60,266 nucleotides of DNA, taken from the NCBI GenBank assembly GCA_001873365.1, contig MNYZ01000005.1, forward strand, positions 1 to 60,266, read 5' to 3'. This document shows, in pieces, positions 1-9,981 of this stretch. Made by a program: the position numbers and the translations under genes. The notes beneath the pieces were generated by a model. It made no database searches. It was given only the letters and a program-made list of their open reading frames with translations, and was not told the DNA's origin. How positions within the stretch are numbered: position 1 is the first letter of the stretch; each line of letters starts with the position of its first letter. Source of the DNA: Oscillatoriales cyanobacterium CG2_30_40_61. GTDB taxonomy: Bacteria > Cyanobacteriota > Cyanobacteriia > Cyanobacteriales > Microcoleaceae.

Positions 1-588
1 GGCAACGGTGATGACCTACTGTTTGGTGGTCAAAACGATGACTCCCTCCAAGGCGGTGACGCTAACGACAGCCTATTCGGAGATGTGGGCAACGATATCT
101 TAGAAGGCAATGCCGGTGATGACCTGCTCTTGGGTGGAGAAGACCAAGACACTATCTCTGGTGGTGCAGATAATGACACCCTCTATGGCGGTCAAGGGAA
201 TGACCTTTTGGATGGAAATGAGGGCAATGATGTCCTATTCGGAGATTTAGGAGATGATACCCTTGATGGCGGTGAGGGTAGCGATATCTTAACCGGAGGT
301 GAGGGAGATGACTGGTTAGTTGGAGCCGGGGGTGATGATGCTCTAACTGGTGGTGCGGGTAATGACCGCTTCTATCTGGCTGGTGGTTTTGGCAATGAGC
401 TCATTACCGATTTTAATAACGGAGAAGATATTATCGCTTTAAACGGAGGCTTAACTTTTGAACAGTTACAAATTACCTCTTTTAACGGCTCGACTCTGAT
501 TAAAGTTGCCAGTAGTCAGCAACAGTTGGCTGAACTGTTGGGGGTCGATAGTAGCTTGATCGGTAGGAGTAATTTTGTTCTGGGATAA
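1..588 (+). CDS. RTX-type calcium-binding repeat protein, C-terminal part
   Basis: The reading frame is open from base 1, so the N-terminus lies outside the window. The visible 195 residues are nine-residue GGxGxDxLx-type nonapeptide repeats (RTX / hemolysin-type calcium-binding repeats) over about the first 120 residues. Such repeats fold as a parallel beta-roll that binds calcium, usually on secreted proteins exported by a type I system. The last 70 residues lack the repeat and resemble the C-terminal tail after such rolls (FYLAGGFGNELITDFNNGED), where type I secretion signals lie. The catalytic or adhesive part, if any, is upstream and cannot be judged. Repeat identity is certain; the role is inferred. 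Confidence 0.88.
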   Translation, partial: GNGDDLLFGGQNDDSLQGGDANDSLFGDVGNDILEGNAGDDLLLGGEDQDTISGGADNDTLYGGQGNDLLDGNEGNDVLFGDLGDDTLDGGEGSDILTGGEGDDWLVGAGGDDALTGGAGNDRFYLAGGFGNELITDFNNGEDIIALNGGLTFEQLQITSFNGSTLIKVASSQQQLAELLGVDSSLIGRSNFVLG

Positions 589-599
589 CAGTCCTTGAT

Positions 600-627
600 G
601 TGGAGACGCACCGTCGCACGTCTCTGC
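600..627. repeat. Imperfect palindrome (GAGACG...CGTCTC)
   Basis: GTGGAGACG and CGTCTCTGC face each other across about 10 bases, just after the RTX stop codon. It may act as a terminator hairpin, although no T-run follows it. The form resembles a palindromic intergenic repeat common in cyanobacteria; that family assignment is from memory. Confidence 0.45.
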
Positions 628-756
628 ATTAATCTTTCCTGCAGTGCAGCCCAACCTTGATCAACCCCGTCAACACATCAACAGCTAACCACCTGTACGC
701 TTCAAAAACTGTTAGGATGGATTTTTCAGCATTTTTTGATCAAACTGCGTAATTCT

Positions 757-1194
757 ATGTCATCTTCGTTGGAATCTGTGGATATTACTGCTTCTGAGTC
801 TGATTTAATCAAGGTCACTCTAGCGAAAAAAGTACAGACCTTGAGATTAGATAAAATTGAGCGTCATATTTTTATTTGTGCGGATCAGACTAAACCCCTC
901 TGTTGCTCGAAAGAGAAAAGTTTAGAGGCGTGGGACTATTTGAAAAAACGATTAACTGAGTTAAAACTGGATCAAGTCACAGAGGGTAAACCCAGTTGCA
1001 CCTTTAGAACTAAGACAAATTGTCTGCGTGTTTGTACTCATGGCCCTATTTTAGTAGTTTATCCCGATGGGGTTTGGTATCATTCCGCAACACCAGAGGT
1101 AATTGAACGGATTCTTCAAGAACATATTTTTGGTTCTCAAGTGGTGCAAGAGTATGCGTTTTTAACCCATGCTCTACCCCATGACTTTTCCTAA
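757..1194 (+). CDS. Thioredoxin-like [2Fe-2S] ferredoxin domain protein
   Basis: This 145-residue protein has the cysteine pattern of the thioredoxin-like (Shethna-type) 2Fe-2S ferredoxin family: a first cysteine in HIFICADQ, a pair in PLCCSK, and C-x3-C in NCLRVCTHGP, followed by the typical segment LVVYPDGVWYH. It is a soluble electron carrier; the partner is unknown. I chose the ATG at 757; a TTG at 736 would add seven residues. Neither has a well-placed ribosome-binding site. The C-terminus (ERILQEHIFGSQVVQEYAF) matches the usual end of the family. It stands alone, with the response regulator 264 bp downstream. Confidence 0.8.
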   Translation: MSSSLESVDITASESDLIKVTLAKKVQTLRLDKIERHIFICADQTKPLCCSKEKSLEAWDYLKKRLTELKLDQVTEGKPSCTFRTKTNCLRVCTHGPILVVYPDGVWYHSATPEVIERILQEHIFGSQVVQEYAFLTHALPHDFS

Positions 1195-1458
1195 TCCCCA
1201 TTCGGGTTAGGGATTAGACAACAGATCTGTTAAAACTTTAAATGTTTTTTTCGTCAGTATTTTTAACTTAAGCAGGTTGTATTTCCGGTATAATCGATTT
1301 GGGATAAATTGTTGACTAATCTATTATACTTGCGAATAGATCTATATTTGGGTGATATCTCTTGATCGGAAATAAACGTCTAAACAGATATCACCAAACC
1401 AGATATCAAAAATTGACCTTAATGTTGTTGTTGGATTCGACCTTGGAACAGGTTTTAA

Positions 1459-2112
1459 ATGAAGGATAGGAATAGGAACGGAGAGCAAAAACGACTCATG
1501 CTTGTGGATGATGACCCTAACCTGATTTTATTGGTCAGGGACTATTTGGAGTTTAGGGGATATGATGTCGTCACGGCAGAGAACGGTGTAATAGCCCTAG
1601 AAATTCTCGATGATGAACTTCCTGATCTGATGATCTGCGATATTATGATGCCAGAAATGGATGGTTATAGTCTGGTGAAAAAAATTCGAGAAGACCCTCG
1701 CACCGTCAGGATTCCGGTTCTGTTTTTATCGGCTAAAGGTCAAAGTCAGGATAAGGTTAAAGGCTTAAATACCGGAGCCGATGTCTATATTGTCAAACCC
1801 TTTGAGCCGGAAGAATTAGTGGCTCAAGTCGAGTCTTCCCTGCGCCAAGCATCCCGTTTGACCAGCCGACAAGGAGCCAATATTGATAGTAATGGCCCGA
1901 AACTGCGGGTGCGTCGGAATATACAACTTACCCCAACGGAGTTAAGGGTTGTTCGTTTAGTCACCCAAGGTTTAGCAAATCGTGATATTGCTAGAATTAT
2001 GAAAATCAGTCAACGTACTATTGAAAGCCATGTCAGTAATATGTTGGGAAAAACTGGCCTCCATAATCGCACGGAACTCGCACGATGGGCGCTAGAAAGT
2101 AAAAAATTCTAG
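1459..2112 (+). CDS. Two-component response regulator, REC plus LuxR-type HTH
   Basis: The 217-residue protein has an N-terminal receiver domain (LMLVDDDPN, phosphoacceptor Asp in MICDIMMPEMDG, Lys in YIVKPF; about residues 13-130) and a C-terminal LuxR/NarL helix-turn-helix (LTPTELRVVRLVTQGLANRDIA to SHVSNMLGKTGL, about 155-215). It should bind DNA when phosphorylated. No histidine kinase is adjacent, so it is an orphan. The family (NarL/LuxR class) is clear, the target genes are not. The ATG at 1459 follows a GGAACAGG stretch that could serve as a ribosome-binding site. Confidence 0.9.
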   Translation: MKDRNRNGEQKRLMLVDDDPNLILLVRDYLEFRGYDVVTAENGVIALEILDDELPDLMICDIMMPEMDGYSLVKKIREDPRTVRIPVLFLSAKGQSQDKVKGLNTGADVYIVKPFEPEELVAQVESSLRQASRLTSRQGANIDSNGPKLRVRRNIQLTPTELRVVRLVTQGLANRDIARIMKISQRTIESHVSNMLGKTGLHNRTELARWALESKKF

Positions 2113-2491
2113 CTCCATCAGTTACCAAATCCCGGTCTGGCCTTCGGAAAAATGTTAGATGAGTTTCTCCATCAGGGCATATACACTTTCAGGGTTTTCC
2201 AGAACTTTTGCCAAAAAGGCTGAGATTATTGTAAATTTTCGTTAAACATATAATTAAATATAATCATATATGGTATTTTATAAACATAAAATTATATGAA
2301 TCACCAAGATATATTAGTGTTGACTGCCAAATTAATGCAGTAGGATCGGATTATATCTTTACATCTATCGAATAAAATGTTGATGGCGAGACAATAGCCT
2401 TTGTTCAGGCCTATACTTTATTGGATTATCGATGTTAAGATAGAACATTTAGATTAAATTCATTTCTACAAATATTAGGTCTTAATTTTCT
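2113..2491. other. Intergenic, AT-rich, possible gene remnant
   Basis: 379 bp with no convincing gene. On the minus strand, about 2155-2240, a short open stretch ends FLAKVLENPESVYALMEKLI and a stop. It reads like the C-terminus of a protein but has no start nearby. The rest (2240-2480) is very AT-rich and probably holds the promoter of the downstream NYN gene; I could not pin down -35/-10 boxes. Confidence 0.4.
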
Positions 2492-3013
2492 ATGCCTAAC
2501 GTAAAAAACCGTCTTTCTATTTTTGTGGACGGTAACAATATGTTCTATGCTCAACAAAAAAATGGTTGGTTTTTTGATCCCCGAAGGGTTTTGACCTATT
2601 TCAAAACAGAACAAGTGGATATCACCCTAGTCAATGCCTTTTGGTATACAGGACTTAAAGACCCCCAAGATCAACGAGGATTCCGAGATGCTCTGATCAG
2701 TCTAGGTTATACAGTTCGGACTAAAATTCTCAAAGAATACTACGATGATAGTTCGGGTCGGTATTCCCAAAAAGCGAATTTAGATATTGAAATTGTTGTA
2801 GATATGTTTAATACCGTAGAACAATATGATCGGGTCGTCCTCTTTAGTGGAGATGGGGACTTTGAACGAGCGATTGAACTGTTACGATCTAAAAATACTC
2901 ATATTACCGTTGTTTCTACAGAAGGAATGATCGCCAGAGAACTCCGTAATGCAACGGATCGTTATATCGATCTTAACGATATTCGAGAACAGATTGAAAA
3001 AACTGATTATTAA
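2492..3013 (+). CDS. LabA-like NYN domain protein (DUF88)
   Basis: The 173 residues make one NYN/PIN-like domain. It opens with [14 protein letters not shown] (acidic residue of the metal site) and has [10 protein letters not shown] and [17 protein letters not shown], with the conserved Asp residues of the fold. This is the LabA (low-amplitude-and-bright) family, which in Synechococcus elongatus feeds back on clock-controlled expression through KaiC/RpaA. NYN domains are generally RNases. Several paralogues are usual in cyanobacteria, so clock function is not assured. The gene stands 53 bp before leuA on the same strand. Confidence 0.85.
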   Translation: MPNVKNRLSIFVDGNNMFYAQQKNGWFFDPRRVLTYFKTEQVDITLVNAFWYTGLKDPQDQRGFRDALISLGYTVRTKILKEYYDDSSGRYSQKANLDIEIVVDMFNTVEQYDRVVLFSGDGDFERAIELLRSKNTHITVVSTEGMIARELRNATDRYIDLNDIREQIEKTDY

Positions 3014-3066
3014 TCAGTCAACAGTCAATCGTCCATAAATCAAGGCTTACAAGGAGATTTTATCTT

Positions 3067-4686
3067 ATGAAATTTCAACCTAACCCCGACCGCATTATTA
3101 TTTTTGATACGACCTTGCGCGATGGCGAACAGTGTCCGGGGGCTACCCTGAATGTGGATGAAAAGTTGGTAATTGCTCGACAATTGGCCCGTTTAGGGGT
3201 GGATGTAATCGAAGCGGGATTTGCGATCGCCAGTCATGGGGATTTTGATGCAGTTTCTCGAATTGCAGAAGCCGTAGGTACGGAAGATGGCCCGGTGATT
3301 TGCAGTTTAGCCCGATCTGTGAAAGGAGATATTGAAGCGGCGGCTAAGGCGGTTTCTCCAGCTTTCCATCGTCGGATTCATACCTTTATTGCGACTAGCG
3401 ATATTCATTTACAATATAAATTGAAAAAAACCCGGTCTGAGGTGTTGGATATTACCTCGGAAATGGTCGCCTATGCTAAATCCTTTGTCGATGATATTGA
3501 ATTTTCTCCCGAAGACGCCGGACGCTCTGACCCGGAATTTTTGTATCAAGTTTTGGAGCGAGCGATCGCAGCCGGAGCCACCACCGTTAATATCCCAGAT
3601 ACCGTCGGTTATACCACCCCGGCGGAATTTGGGGCGATCATTAAAGGGATTAAAGAAAATGTCCCCAATATCGATCAAGCAATTATTTCCGTCCATGGTC
3701 ATAATGATTTGGGTTTGGCCGTGGCTAATTTCTTAGAGGCGGTGAAAAATGGGGCGCGTCAGTTGGAATGTACAATTAATGGCATCGGAGAACGGGCGGG
3801 AAATGCCGCCTTAGAAGAACTGGTAATGGCTTTGCACGTCCGTCGCCAGTATTTTAATCCTTTTTTGGGTCGAGAGCCAGAATCAGAAGCCTCCTTGACC
3901 AATATTGACACCCGCCAAATTTATAAAACCTCTCGTTTGGTTTCTAACTTGACCGGGATGTTAGTCCAACCGAATAAGGCGATTGTTGGGGCGAATGCCT
4001 TTGCCCATGAGTCGGGGATTCATCAAGACGGGATCTTGAAGCATAAACGCACCTATGAAATTATGGATGCTCAATCGATTGGGTTGAATGACAACCTGAT
4101 GGTTTTGGGCAAACATTCCGGGCGCCATGCCTTCCAATCTCGGATGCGGGAGTTGGGATTTGAGTTAACCGACCCGGAGGTGAATAAGGCGTTTATCCGG
4201 TTTAAGGAATTGGCGGATAAGAAAAAAGAAATCACCGATTGGGATTTGGAAGCGATTGTTAAGGATGAAATTCAACAAACCCCGGAATTATTCCATTTGG
4301 AATTTGTCCAGGTTTCCTGTGGAAATCAAGCCCGTCCCACGGCTACGGTCACAGTCCGTACCCCCGATGGTCAGGAATTAACCGATGCGGCGATTGGGAC
4401 TGGCCCGGTGGATGCGGTCTATCAGGCGATTAACCGAGTCGCCAATGTGCCTAATCAGTTAATTGAGTTTTCTGTACAGTCGGTGACGGCGGGAATTGAT
4501 GCCATTGGAGAGGTGACGATTCGGTTACGTTATCAAGACCGGGTGTTTTCCGGTCATGCGGCTAATACCGATATTATTGTAGCCTCGGCTCAGGCTTATT
4601 TAAATGCCCTGAATCGTTTGTCTGCTTATATTCAGACTCAAACTACACCCGGGTCTCAAGAAGTGGTACAAAGTTCGGTAAGTTAA
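3067..4686 (+). CDS. leuA: 2-isopropylmalate synthase
   Basis: LeuA condenses acetyl-CoA with 2-oxoisovalerate in the first step of leucine synthesis. The 539-residue length is normal. The N-terminal TIM barrel carries [12 protein letters not shown] (from residue 14) and the metal-binding HGHNDLG near residue 210; [13 protein letters not shown] follows. The C-terminal third is the LeuA dimerisation/regulatory domain ([16 protein letters not shown] onward) that mediates leucine feedback. The ATG at 3067 follows an AAGGAGAT ribosome-binding site. The small membrane-protein gene follows 61 bp later. Confidence 0.97.
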   Translation: MKFQPNPDRIIIFDTTLRDGEQCPGATLNVDEKLVIARQLARLGVDVIEAGFAIASHGDFDAVSRIAEAVGTEDGPVICSLARSVKGDIEAAAKAVSPAFHRRIHTFIATSDIHLQYKLKKTRSEVLDITSEMVAYAKSFVDDIEFSPEDAGRSDPEFLYQVLERAIAAGATTVNIPDTVGYTTPAEFGAIIKGIKENVPNIDQAIISVHGHNDLGLAVANFLEAVKNGARQLECTINGIGERAGNAALEELVMALHVRRQYFNPFLGREPESEASLTNIDTRQIYKTSRLVSNLTGMLVQPNKAIVGANAFAHESGIHQDGILKHKRTYEIMDAQSIGLNDNLMVLGKHSGRHAFQSRMRELGFELTDPEVNKAFIRFKELADKKKEITDWDLEAIVKDEIQQTPELFHLEFVQVSCGNQARPTATVTVRTPDGQELTDAAIGTGPVDAVYQAINRVANVPNQLIEFSVQSVTAGIDAIGEVTIRLRYQDRVFSGHAANTDIIVASAQAYLNALNRLSAYIQTQTTPGSQEVVQSSVS

Positions 4687-4747
4687 TTAGAAGGGAGTTG
4701 GCGGTTAATTTTCACCCGTCAACTTTCAACTCATAACCCTAAATTTG

Positions 4748-4945
4748 ATGAATCCAGAACCTTCGGAACAAGAGAAAAAGATTAAACAGGAAATGTTGTT
4801 GCAATATGAAGCAGCAACCATGAAAACCAAAAAAATCTTTATTGTGGTGATGGCAATTGTGGCTTTAGTTTTAGCTGGGTTAGGATTATTAACCTTTAAA
4901 AAAGCTAAAACGATTAATACCCCGGTGGAAAGAATACAAAATTAA
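4748..4945 (+). CDS. Small single-pass membrane protein, unknown
   Basis: A 65-residue protein with a charged N-terminus (PSEQEKKIKQEMLLQYEAA), one hydrophobic segment (about residues 31-49, IFIVVMAIVALVLAGLGLL) and a short basic tail. I do not recognise a family. It may be cotranscribed with leuA, which ends 61 bp upstream. The ATG at 4748 directly follows an in-frame TTG at 4745. Confidence 0.6.
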   Translation: MNPEPSEQEKKIKQEMLLQYEAATMKTKKIFIVVMAIVALVLAGLGLLTFKKAKTINTPVERIQN

Positions 4946-5067
4946 TCTTCAGTGGAGTTGTTTGGTTTTAGCTTTTTCAGCAATTGCTAATGGCTGTGTG
5001 TTGTGCTGTTTGAGGGGAATTTTTATCCTAATCTTAAATAATTATCCTTTCTTAAAATTAACATTTT

Positions 5068-5093
5068 GTAGTGAGCCCTAAAGGGCTTACTAC
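5068..5093. repeat. GTAGTAAGCCC palindromic repeat, copy 1
   Basis: A 26-bp near-perfect palindrome, GTAGTGAGCCC-TAAA-GGGCTTACTAC. The same unit recurs at 26540, 26678, 42331-42384, 48201 and 48930. It lies between leuA's downstream gene and the convergent KGK gene and could form a hairpin in either transcript. Confidence 0.75.
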
Positions 5094-5174
5094 TGCTTTA
5101 GATAAAAAAATGTTCAAAATTCAATCTCTTGAACTTTGAACATTAATAAAATTTGTTAGCTTTCCAACTAATAA

Positions 5175-5531
5175 CTAACTCCACATTCCTACACTTTTAG
5201 TGGGTTGGTTCATGAAAGGGGGAAGAGCGGAACCAGAATCAGAGGGAATTGTAGGAGAAGCATATTCGGTCGTGGGAACCCCACCTTTTGATTCAATGTC
5301 CGGTTCATCGGAACAAAATTCTAAACAAATCCGAAACTTTCCAGTTTTCCAAGATTGACCCGGACGCAAGAGTTGACAATCAATTCCTTCCTTAAATAAA
5401 TTTTCTTCCTCTAATTTAGATTCCATAATCGACAGAAATTCACTGGCTTTAAAAGTACATTGAAACATCAATGCACTTTCGCTAGTATTAATCACATCAT
5501 CATCATTGAGAATAGAGGTAAAATCACTCAT
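5175..5531 (-). CDS. KGK domain protein
   Basis: The protein of 118 residues contains the core of the cyanobacterial KGK family (GIDCQLLRPGQSWKTGKFRI and LEFCSDEPD), a domain of unknown function. The N-terminus is acidic (ILNDDDVINTSES), the C-terminus Ser/Pro-rich. I chose the ATG at 5531 because an AGGA box sits about eight bases upstream; an earlier in-frame ATG at 5588 would overlap the ccsA stop region. It follows ccsA closely on the same strand and may be cotranscribed. Confidence 0.72.
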   Translation of the reverse strand: MSDFTSILNDDDVINTSESALMFQCTFKASEFLSIMESKLEEENLFKEGIDCQLLRPGQSWKTGKFRICLEFCSDEPDIESKGGVPTTEYASPTIPSDSGSALPPFMNQPTKSVGMWS

Positions 5532-5575
5532 GTTTATGTCCTGAAAATTGTATTTTGTACTAGGGATTAACCGAT

Positions 5576-6604
5576 TTAGAAAAACCAACCGTAGGAATGT
5601 AAACCTTTTCCTAATAGATTAACTCCTAAATAGCAGACCCAGACCACCACAAACCCCGTGGCGGCTAAAATAGCAGGTTTTCGACCTTGCCAACCGCGAG
5701 TAATTCTGGCGTGTAAATAAGCCGCAAACACTAACCAAGTAATTAAAGCCCAAGTTTCTTTGGGATCCCAACTCCAATAGGAACCCCAAGCTTCATTGGC
5801 CCAGACTCCCCCGGAAATAATTCCGATGGTTAACAGGGGAAATCCTAATCCAATAATCCGATAACTGATATTGTCAATGGTTTCCACTAAAGTTAATCGC
5901 TGGGGGGAAAGCAGGGTAAGTGATTCGCTGGTTGTCGTTTTGACGAACTCTAACACAGCCGTTGTGCTATTACCATTGGTCGTTAACCCTTTGGGGTGGG
6001 ACTCCGCTAGGATTTCTGGAGCGTAATTAATGATCTTACTAACGGGTTGATGATGATTTCGGGAAATCCGAGTTCCTAAAGAACTTCCACTTAACTCGAT
6101 TTCCTGTCCCCGGGTGAGAATTAAAAAGGCGATCGCTAACAGAGATCCCACCATTAAGGTGGCATAACTCAACATCATGACGCTAACGTGCATCATTAAC
6201 CAATTGGACTTCAATGCTGGGACAAGGGGTTCAGCGACCCGCATTTGGGCGGGTAACTTCAGGGTAGCAAAGGCGGCAATTCCCATCGCTACTGGAGAGG
6301 TGACCACCCCAACTAAGCGACTCCGACTCATTTGTTCAGCAATTAGATGAATCGCGGTTAAACCCCAAGTTAGGAAAAACAAGGATTCATAGAGATTACT
6401 AATCGGGAAGTAACCCGCTTCAATCCATCTCGCCCCTAATAGGGCCGCAATAGAGAGATTGGCGATCGCCATGGACGCCGTGCCCAACACCCACAAATAG
6501 GGAAGATTAGGAAACGCCGCCCCCACCCAATACAACAATAGGGTGATCAACAAAATGGCAAAAGAAATATTATCTAATCCATTCTGGAGTACAACCAGAT
6601 TCAT
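5576..6604 (-). CDS. ccsA: System II cytochrome c biogenesis protein CcsA (ycf5-type)
   Basis: The 342-residue polytopic membrane protein carries the tryptophan-rich heme-handling motif [14 protein letters not shown] near residue 275 and the conserved histidine contexts MMHVSVM and [13 protein letters not shown] at the C-terminus. With Ccs1 it delivers and ligates heme to apocytochromes such as cytochrome f and c6 on the lumenal side of the thylakoid. Ccs1 is not in the window. An extramembrane stretch (about residues 168-235) separates two membrane blocks. Some annotations call this protein CcsB. Divergent from the 2TM gene. Confidence 0.94.
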   Translation of the reverse strand: MNLVVLQNGLDNISFAILLITLLLYWVGAAFPNLPYLWVLGTASMAIANLSIAALLGARWIEAGYFPISNLYESLFFLTWGLTAIHLIAEQMSRSRLVGVVTSPVAMGIAAFATLKLPAQMRVAEPLVPALKSNWLMMHVSVMMLSYATLMVGSLLAIAFLILTRGQEIELSGSSLGTRISRNHHQPVSKIINYAPEILAESHPKGLTTNGNSTTAVLEFVKTTTSESLTLLSPQRLTLVETIDNISYRIIGLGFPLLTIGIISGGVWANEAWGSYWSWDPKETWALITWLVFAAYLHARITRGWQGRKPAILAATGFVVVWVCYLGVNLLGKGLHSYGWFF

Positions 6605-6776
6605 GAACGATTCTCCTGGTAACGGTATGGATTAACGACTTTTTTTAACTTTATCTTAAATCTCGCCCTATACCCTAATCGGATAGGTTAGGCTAGAGTA
6701 AGATTTCATATTATTAGGGTTGCAGATAATCTGTAAACCTTGTCCTATTCGTATTTTAGCTTGATCAGAAAAACTT

Positions 6777-7274
6777 ATGACCAACTCAGACAGTCAAATC
6801 ACCCCGACCTATGTACAAGAAGATATACAAGAAATTCTCTATATTGCTATTTCTCGTAAACAAGATAACGAGGAAATGACTCGTCAAGAATTGTTAGACA
6901 TTGCCAAAGATTTAGGAATTTCTCCCCTGGATTTAGAATTGGCTGAACAGCAATGGAAGTTACAAAAACAAGAAGCTAATGAAAAGTTAGTTTTTAACGT
7001 CTATCGCCAAAATCGACTCAAACAAAATCTGATTCAATTTGGGATTGTTAACTCTTTCTTAATTTTAATTAACCTGGTGATTTGGCATGGAATCGGATTT
7101 GCAGCTTTTGTATTTTTAACCTGGGGATTGTTTTTAACCCTGAGAGCTTGGAAAACCTATCAATTAGAAGGAGAGGATTATGAAGTGGCATTCAAAGCCT
7201 GGAAATTGAAAAAAAATGTTGGTAAATCAATTAATGCTTTTACCGATAAGGTATTAAAAGGATTGCAGTCTTAA
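6777..7274 (+). CDS. 2TM domain membrane protein
   Basis: A protein of 165 residues: a helical, charged N-terminus (DIQEILYIAISRKQDNEEMT) that resembles a SHOCT-like helix, then two closely spaced membrane segments (about 85-120) with little lumenal loop, then a basic helix. This is the 2TM domain architecture common in cyanobacteria. No catalytic residues are evident. It is divergent from ccsA across 172 bp, so the two may share a regulatory region. Confidence 0.7.
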   Translation: MTNSDSQITPTYVQEDIQEILYIAISRKQDNEEMTRQELLDIAKDLGISPLDLELAEQQWKLQKQEANEKLVFNVYRQNRLKQNLIQFGIVNSFLILINLVIWHGIGFAAFVFLTWGLFLTLRAWKTYQLEGEDYEVAFKAWKLKKNVGKSINAFTDKVLKGLQS

Positions 7275-7477
7275 ACTTGGAGCGGGTTTGTAGGGGTTTG
7301 GTCTTGTTCGTCAACCCCAAATTGGGTTCATCCAGTATTTCTTCCGATTCAAACTGATGGGATAAATTCAGCCAATACAAAAGTGCAAATAAATGTTGCA
7401 AACCTACCCATTTTCTAAATTTTCCCCCTATAATAGTCAGTATAGAAGCCTAAATCATTGAGTTGAGGTGGGGAAGT

Positions 7478-7627
7478 ATGAATATTTTACGGTCTGTTAA
7501 AGAAATGATCGACTATTTAACTGAAGCAGCCGGACGTATGTTTACGGTTGGTGATGATATGTACCCCTCAGTCGGTGTACAACCTTTTGAAGCCAAACCC
7601 AGCAAAGATCGCAATTTGAAACACTAA
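7478..7627 (+). CDS. Conserved-looking 49-residue protein
   Basis: ATG at 7478 follows a strong GAGGTGGGGA ribosome-binding site at about seven bases. The product begins MNILRSVKEMIDYLTEAAGR and contains GDDMYPSVGVQPFEAKPSK, a pattern that looks like a real, soluble, conserved small protein rather than random translation. I do not know its function. Two hairpins follow downstream, consistent with a monocistronic transcript. Confidence 0.6.
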   Translation: MNILRSVKEMIDYLTEAAGRMFTVGDDMYPSVGVQPFEAKPSKDRNLKH

Positions 7628-7671
7628 GAATAATTGTGATTAAATATTATGATGTGTTTCCAAATCTACTT

Positions 7672-7701
7672 AAATCCCTCATCGACTCCTCTGGGGGATT
7701 T
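7672..7701 (+). terminator. Possible hairpin downstream of the 49-residue ORF
   Basis: AAATCCC and GGGATTT face each other across 16 bases. The stem is short and the U-tract is poor, so this is a weak candidate. Confidence 0.35.
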
Positions 7702-7757
7702 ATGATTATTTAGGTAATAAAATAAAGATTGTTGAGATATTTTTTAATCAAAAAATT

Positions 7758-7797
7758 GCGGTCGATGAATGATTTTATCAAGTAGCGACCGCTTTTT
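7758..7797. terminator. Bidirectional intrinsic terminator between the small ORF and hetR
   Basis: GCGGTCG (7758-7764) and CGACCGC (7786-7792) form a seven-pair GC-rich stem. A T-run follows on the plus strand and an A-run (T-run on the minus strand) precedes it, so it can end both the small ORF transcript and the convergent hetR transcript. Confidence 0.6.
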
Positions 7798-7853
7798 CTT
7801 TACTGTTTCTGACCCGACGCATGAAACATCCGTACCCCGGCTCCCCCTGCTTT

Positions 7854-9096
<1,243 letters not shown>

Positions 9097-9148
9097 AAAA
9101 AACCATTAAACTCCCCAGCCTAATGCAGATAGCTGGAGAGGTTAATGG
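9097..9148 (-). terminator. Strong intrinsic terminator of the Ala/Pro repeat gene
   Basis: CCATTAAACTCCCCAGC (9103-9119) and GCTGGAGAGGTTAATGG (9132-9148) pair over 17 positions with two mismatches. On the minus strand the stem is followed by six Ts (9102-9097). It lies 15 bp after the stop codon of the 9164-9565 gene. Confidence 0.82.
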
Positions 9149-9163
9149 ATAAAACTTGCTAGA

Positions 9164-9565
9164 TTAGGAGCGATTCATCTGATTTGCCATATCTGTGAAC
9201 ATCGCCAGACTCGGCCCTGGACGACGACGGGGGGTGGAGGCTTGGGGCATTAAATATTCCGTAGAAAAGTTCATCCCAGCAGGGGTTTTGACCTGGGTAT
9301 TCAGGGGGGTGGGTTCCTTGACAGGGGTCGGTTGAGGGGGAGGAGGAGCAACGGTCTTGGTTTTTGCTTCAGCTTTTGCTGGTTTTGCTGATGCTGCTTG
9401 AGGTGCTGCTTGAGGTGCTGCTTGAGGTGCTGCTTGAGGTGCTGCTTGAGGTGCTGCTTTAGGTGCTGCTTTAGGTGCGGCTGGGGGTGCTTGTTTATCT
9501 TGAGCATCGCCAAACTCTAAATAATAGTCATCTTTTTTCTTAGAACCGAAAATTTTATTTAACAT
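9164..9565 (-). CDS. Ala/Pro-rich tandem-repeat protein, unknown
   Basis: A 133-residue protein in three parts: a short charged N-terminus (MLNKIFGSKKKDDYYLEF), a low-complexity linker of AAPK/AAPQ units (about residues 30-58) plus a proline run, and a conserved-looking C-terminus with FSTEYLMP and RRRPGPSLAMFTDMANQM. The termini look like two short binding motifs joined by a flexible tether. I have seen similar C-terminal patterns in cyanobacterial hypotheticals but cannot give a function. The terminator at 9097-9148 supports it as a real gene. Confidence 0.65.
   Translation of the reverse strand: MLNKIFGSKKKDDYYLEFGDAQDKQAPPAAPKAAPKAAPQAAPQAAPQAAPQAAPQAASAKPAKAEAKTKTVAPPPPQPTPVKEPTPLNTQVKTPAGMNFSTEYLMPQASTPRRRPGPSLAMFTDMANQMNRS
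9393..9476. repeat. 12-bp tandem repeat, seven units, coding
   Basis: Five units of GCTGCTTGAGGT followed by two of GCTGCTTTAGGT, in phase with the minus-strand gene, encoding AAPQ and AAPK. The near identity of units at the DNA level implies recent expansion or ongoing slippage. Confidence 0.9.
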
Positions 9566-9840
9566 TATGCTTACTCCGTCGGTATTTTTAGGAAGTTGAA
9601 AGCTTTAAGCCCTGAATTCAGACTAGGGAAAAATGAAAGATTTGTCTATAAAAATTTACATATTGTTACATTTTGTTTGAACAAAAACCACCGATTTCCC
9701 CAGGTTTAGGCAAAAAATATCTCATTTGTTTGCATTTATTAACAGATTTCTCAGAATAGGAGTGAGCCGTTGATCAGTAACCAGTTTCAGGACTGTCCTC
9801 TAGGTGAATCTGCAATCTCCCGTGATAGTCTAAATTGGAC

Positions 9841-9949
9841 AGGACTTACGCACCCAACCAAAGAAACCGGGTTTTTTTACGAAAATACTGCGTTGTGACC
9901 CACATATTTTCTAAAAAACCCGGTTTCTCGGGCCCCATGCGTAAGTCCT
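9841..9949. mobile_element. MITE-like element with AGGACTTACGCA terminal inverted repeats
   Basis: Perfect 12-bp termini AGGACTTACGCA (9841-9852) and TGCGTAAGTCCT (9938-9949) enclose 109 bp. Inside, AGAAACCGGGTTTTTT and AAAAAACCCGGTTTCT form a second inverted pair. ATTGGAC before and ATTGGAAC after could be an imperfect target duplication. It has no coding capacity. A second element with identical termini lies at 21730-21819. Confidence 0.75.
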
Positions 9950-9981
9950 ATTGGAACTAACTTAATCCCATTTTAAATCCG

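Noticed and set aside
1-360. Regular repeats as a possible array or minisatellite
   Set aside because: The periodicity is the 27-bp codon period of RTX nonapeptides in an open frame.
5532-5588. Longer KGK protein starting at 5588
   Set aside because: It would overlap the ccsA end, adds atypical residues, and lacks the ribosome-binding site present before 5531.
9301-9513. Histidine/lysine repeat ORF in another frame of the Ala/Pro gene
   Set aside because: Shadow of the 12-bp repeat; the real frame has conserved ends and a terminator.
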